Assembly: GCA_036499395.1 (NCBI GenBank)
Contig: DASYDW010000098.1
Span: 1 to 52,371 of the forward strand
Reading direction: 5' to 3'
Length of the DNA: 52,371 nucleotides
From: Pirellulales bacterium
GTDB lineage: Bacteria; Planctomycetota; Planctomycetia; Pirellulales; JACPPG01
Shown here: positions 52,310 to 52,371 of the stretch, piece by piece
Numbering within the stretch: the first letter of the stretch is position 1
Layout: each line of letters starts with the position of its first letter
Position numbers and translations under genes: made by a program
Notes under the pieces: model-generated
Databases searched by the model: none
Told to the model about the DNA's origin: nothing
The model's input: the letters and a program-made list of their open reading frames with translations, nothing else

Positions 52310-52371
52310 ATGGAAAAGTACCGGACTGGTTCGCATAGTCGCTTCGACCTGAAGTACCATTTCGTGTGGAT
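52310..52371 (+). CDS. partial IS200/IS605-family transposase (TnpA), 5' end
   Basis: Twenty codons from an ATG run to the window edge. The peptide MEKYRTGSHSRFDLKYHFVW closely resembles the N-terminus of IS200/IS605 Y1 transposases, which start with a short basic Ser/His stretch followed by YH(L/F)VW. These small enzymes move single-stranded copies of the element by a tyrosine nucleophile. The HUH motif and catalytic Tyr lie outside the window, so completeness cannot be judged. A small hairpin upstream could belong to the left end. Confidence 0.75.
   Translation, partial: MEKYRTGSHSRFDLKYHFVW

Overview
The window looks like a stretch of chromosome from a planctomycete, most likely of the Pirellulales type. 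The G+C content is high. There are two tandem clpP genes and two PEP-CTERM sorting tails (VPEP and IPEP). Three large secreted proteins carry the basic LExRxLL-type N-terminal motif familiar from secreted planctomycete proteins. There is also a beta-barrel porin with a Cys-rich linker, and an ECF sigma factor followed by a membrane Ser/Thr kinase with a large outer domain. No tRNA, rRNA, CRISPR array or prophage was recognised. The assignment rests on gene content, not on a marker gene.

Layout. 1-1747: 3' end of an unidentified gene (possibly trigger factor), then tandem clpP paralogues. 2034-3860: a proline-rich putative lipoprotein converging on a P-II signalling protein whose T-loop has Phe at the usual Tyr. 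4748-9179: a secreted animal-type haem peroxidase and a porin, both on the minus strand and each followed by a strong minus-strand terminator. 9642-14683: ComEC diverging from an S9 prolyl-oligopeptidase-family lipoprotein. 14788-17134: a small secreted protein and a repeat/dockerin/PEP-CTERM protein. 17103-20071: panB and a YyaL-type thioredoxin-fold protein (minus). 20374-24970: small secreted or conserved proteins, a DUF4254 protein, a GT9 heptosyltransferase-like enzyme and an alpha/beta hydrolase.

25008-32377 is the metabolic centre. A phosphofructokinase gene runs into phosphoenolpyruvate carboxylase (14-bp gap, minus strand). Diverging from them is an alpha-glucan phosphorylase fused to an N-terminal GAF domain that resembles the one in nitrogen-PTS enzyme I (PtsP). 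The 475-bp divergent intergenic region carries an 8-1-8 dyad. Glycogen breakdown, the glycolytic commitment step and anaplerosis therefore sit back to back.

33047-39344: a choice-of-anchor-A PEP-CTERM protein with a textbook terminator, a fatty-acid desaturase, a MetX-like hydrolase, a type III glutamine synthetase and a DEAD-box RNA helicase. 39587-46622: a secreted hydrolase, a stand-alone condensation-domain protein, an endonuclease/exonuclease/phosphatase gene split by one in-frame TAG, and a sedolisin (S53) with four FN3 domains but no visible prodomain. 46623-49903: ECF sigma factor then Ser/Thr kinase. 50558-52187: a secreted protein made of two tandem repeats and a small Gln-rich exported protein. 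The window ends inside an IS200/IS605-type transposase.

The observations most worth a second look are the GAF-phosphorylase fusion and its divergent promoter, the unusual phosphofructokinase signature, the tyrosine-less P-II, the TAG-interrupted nuclease gene, and the sigma/kinase pair with its long kinase insert and outer domain. Starts were moved from the longest reading frame wherever a Shine-Dalgarno sequence, a signal peptide or family alignment pointed to a later codon.
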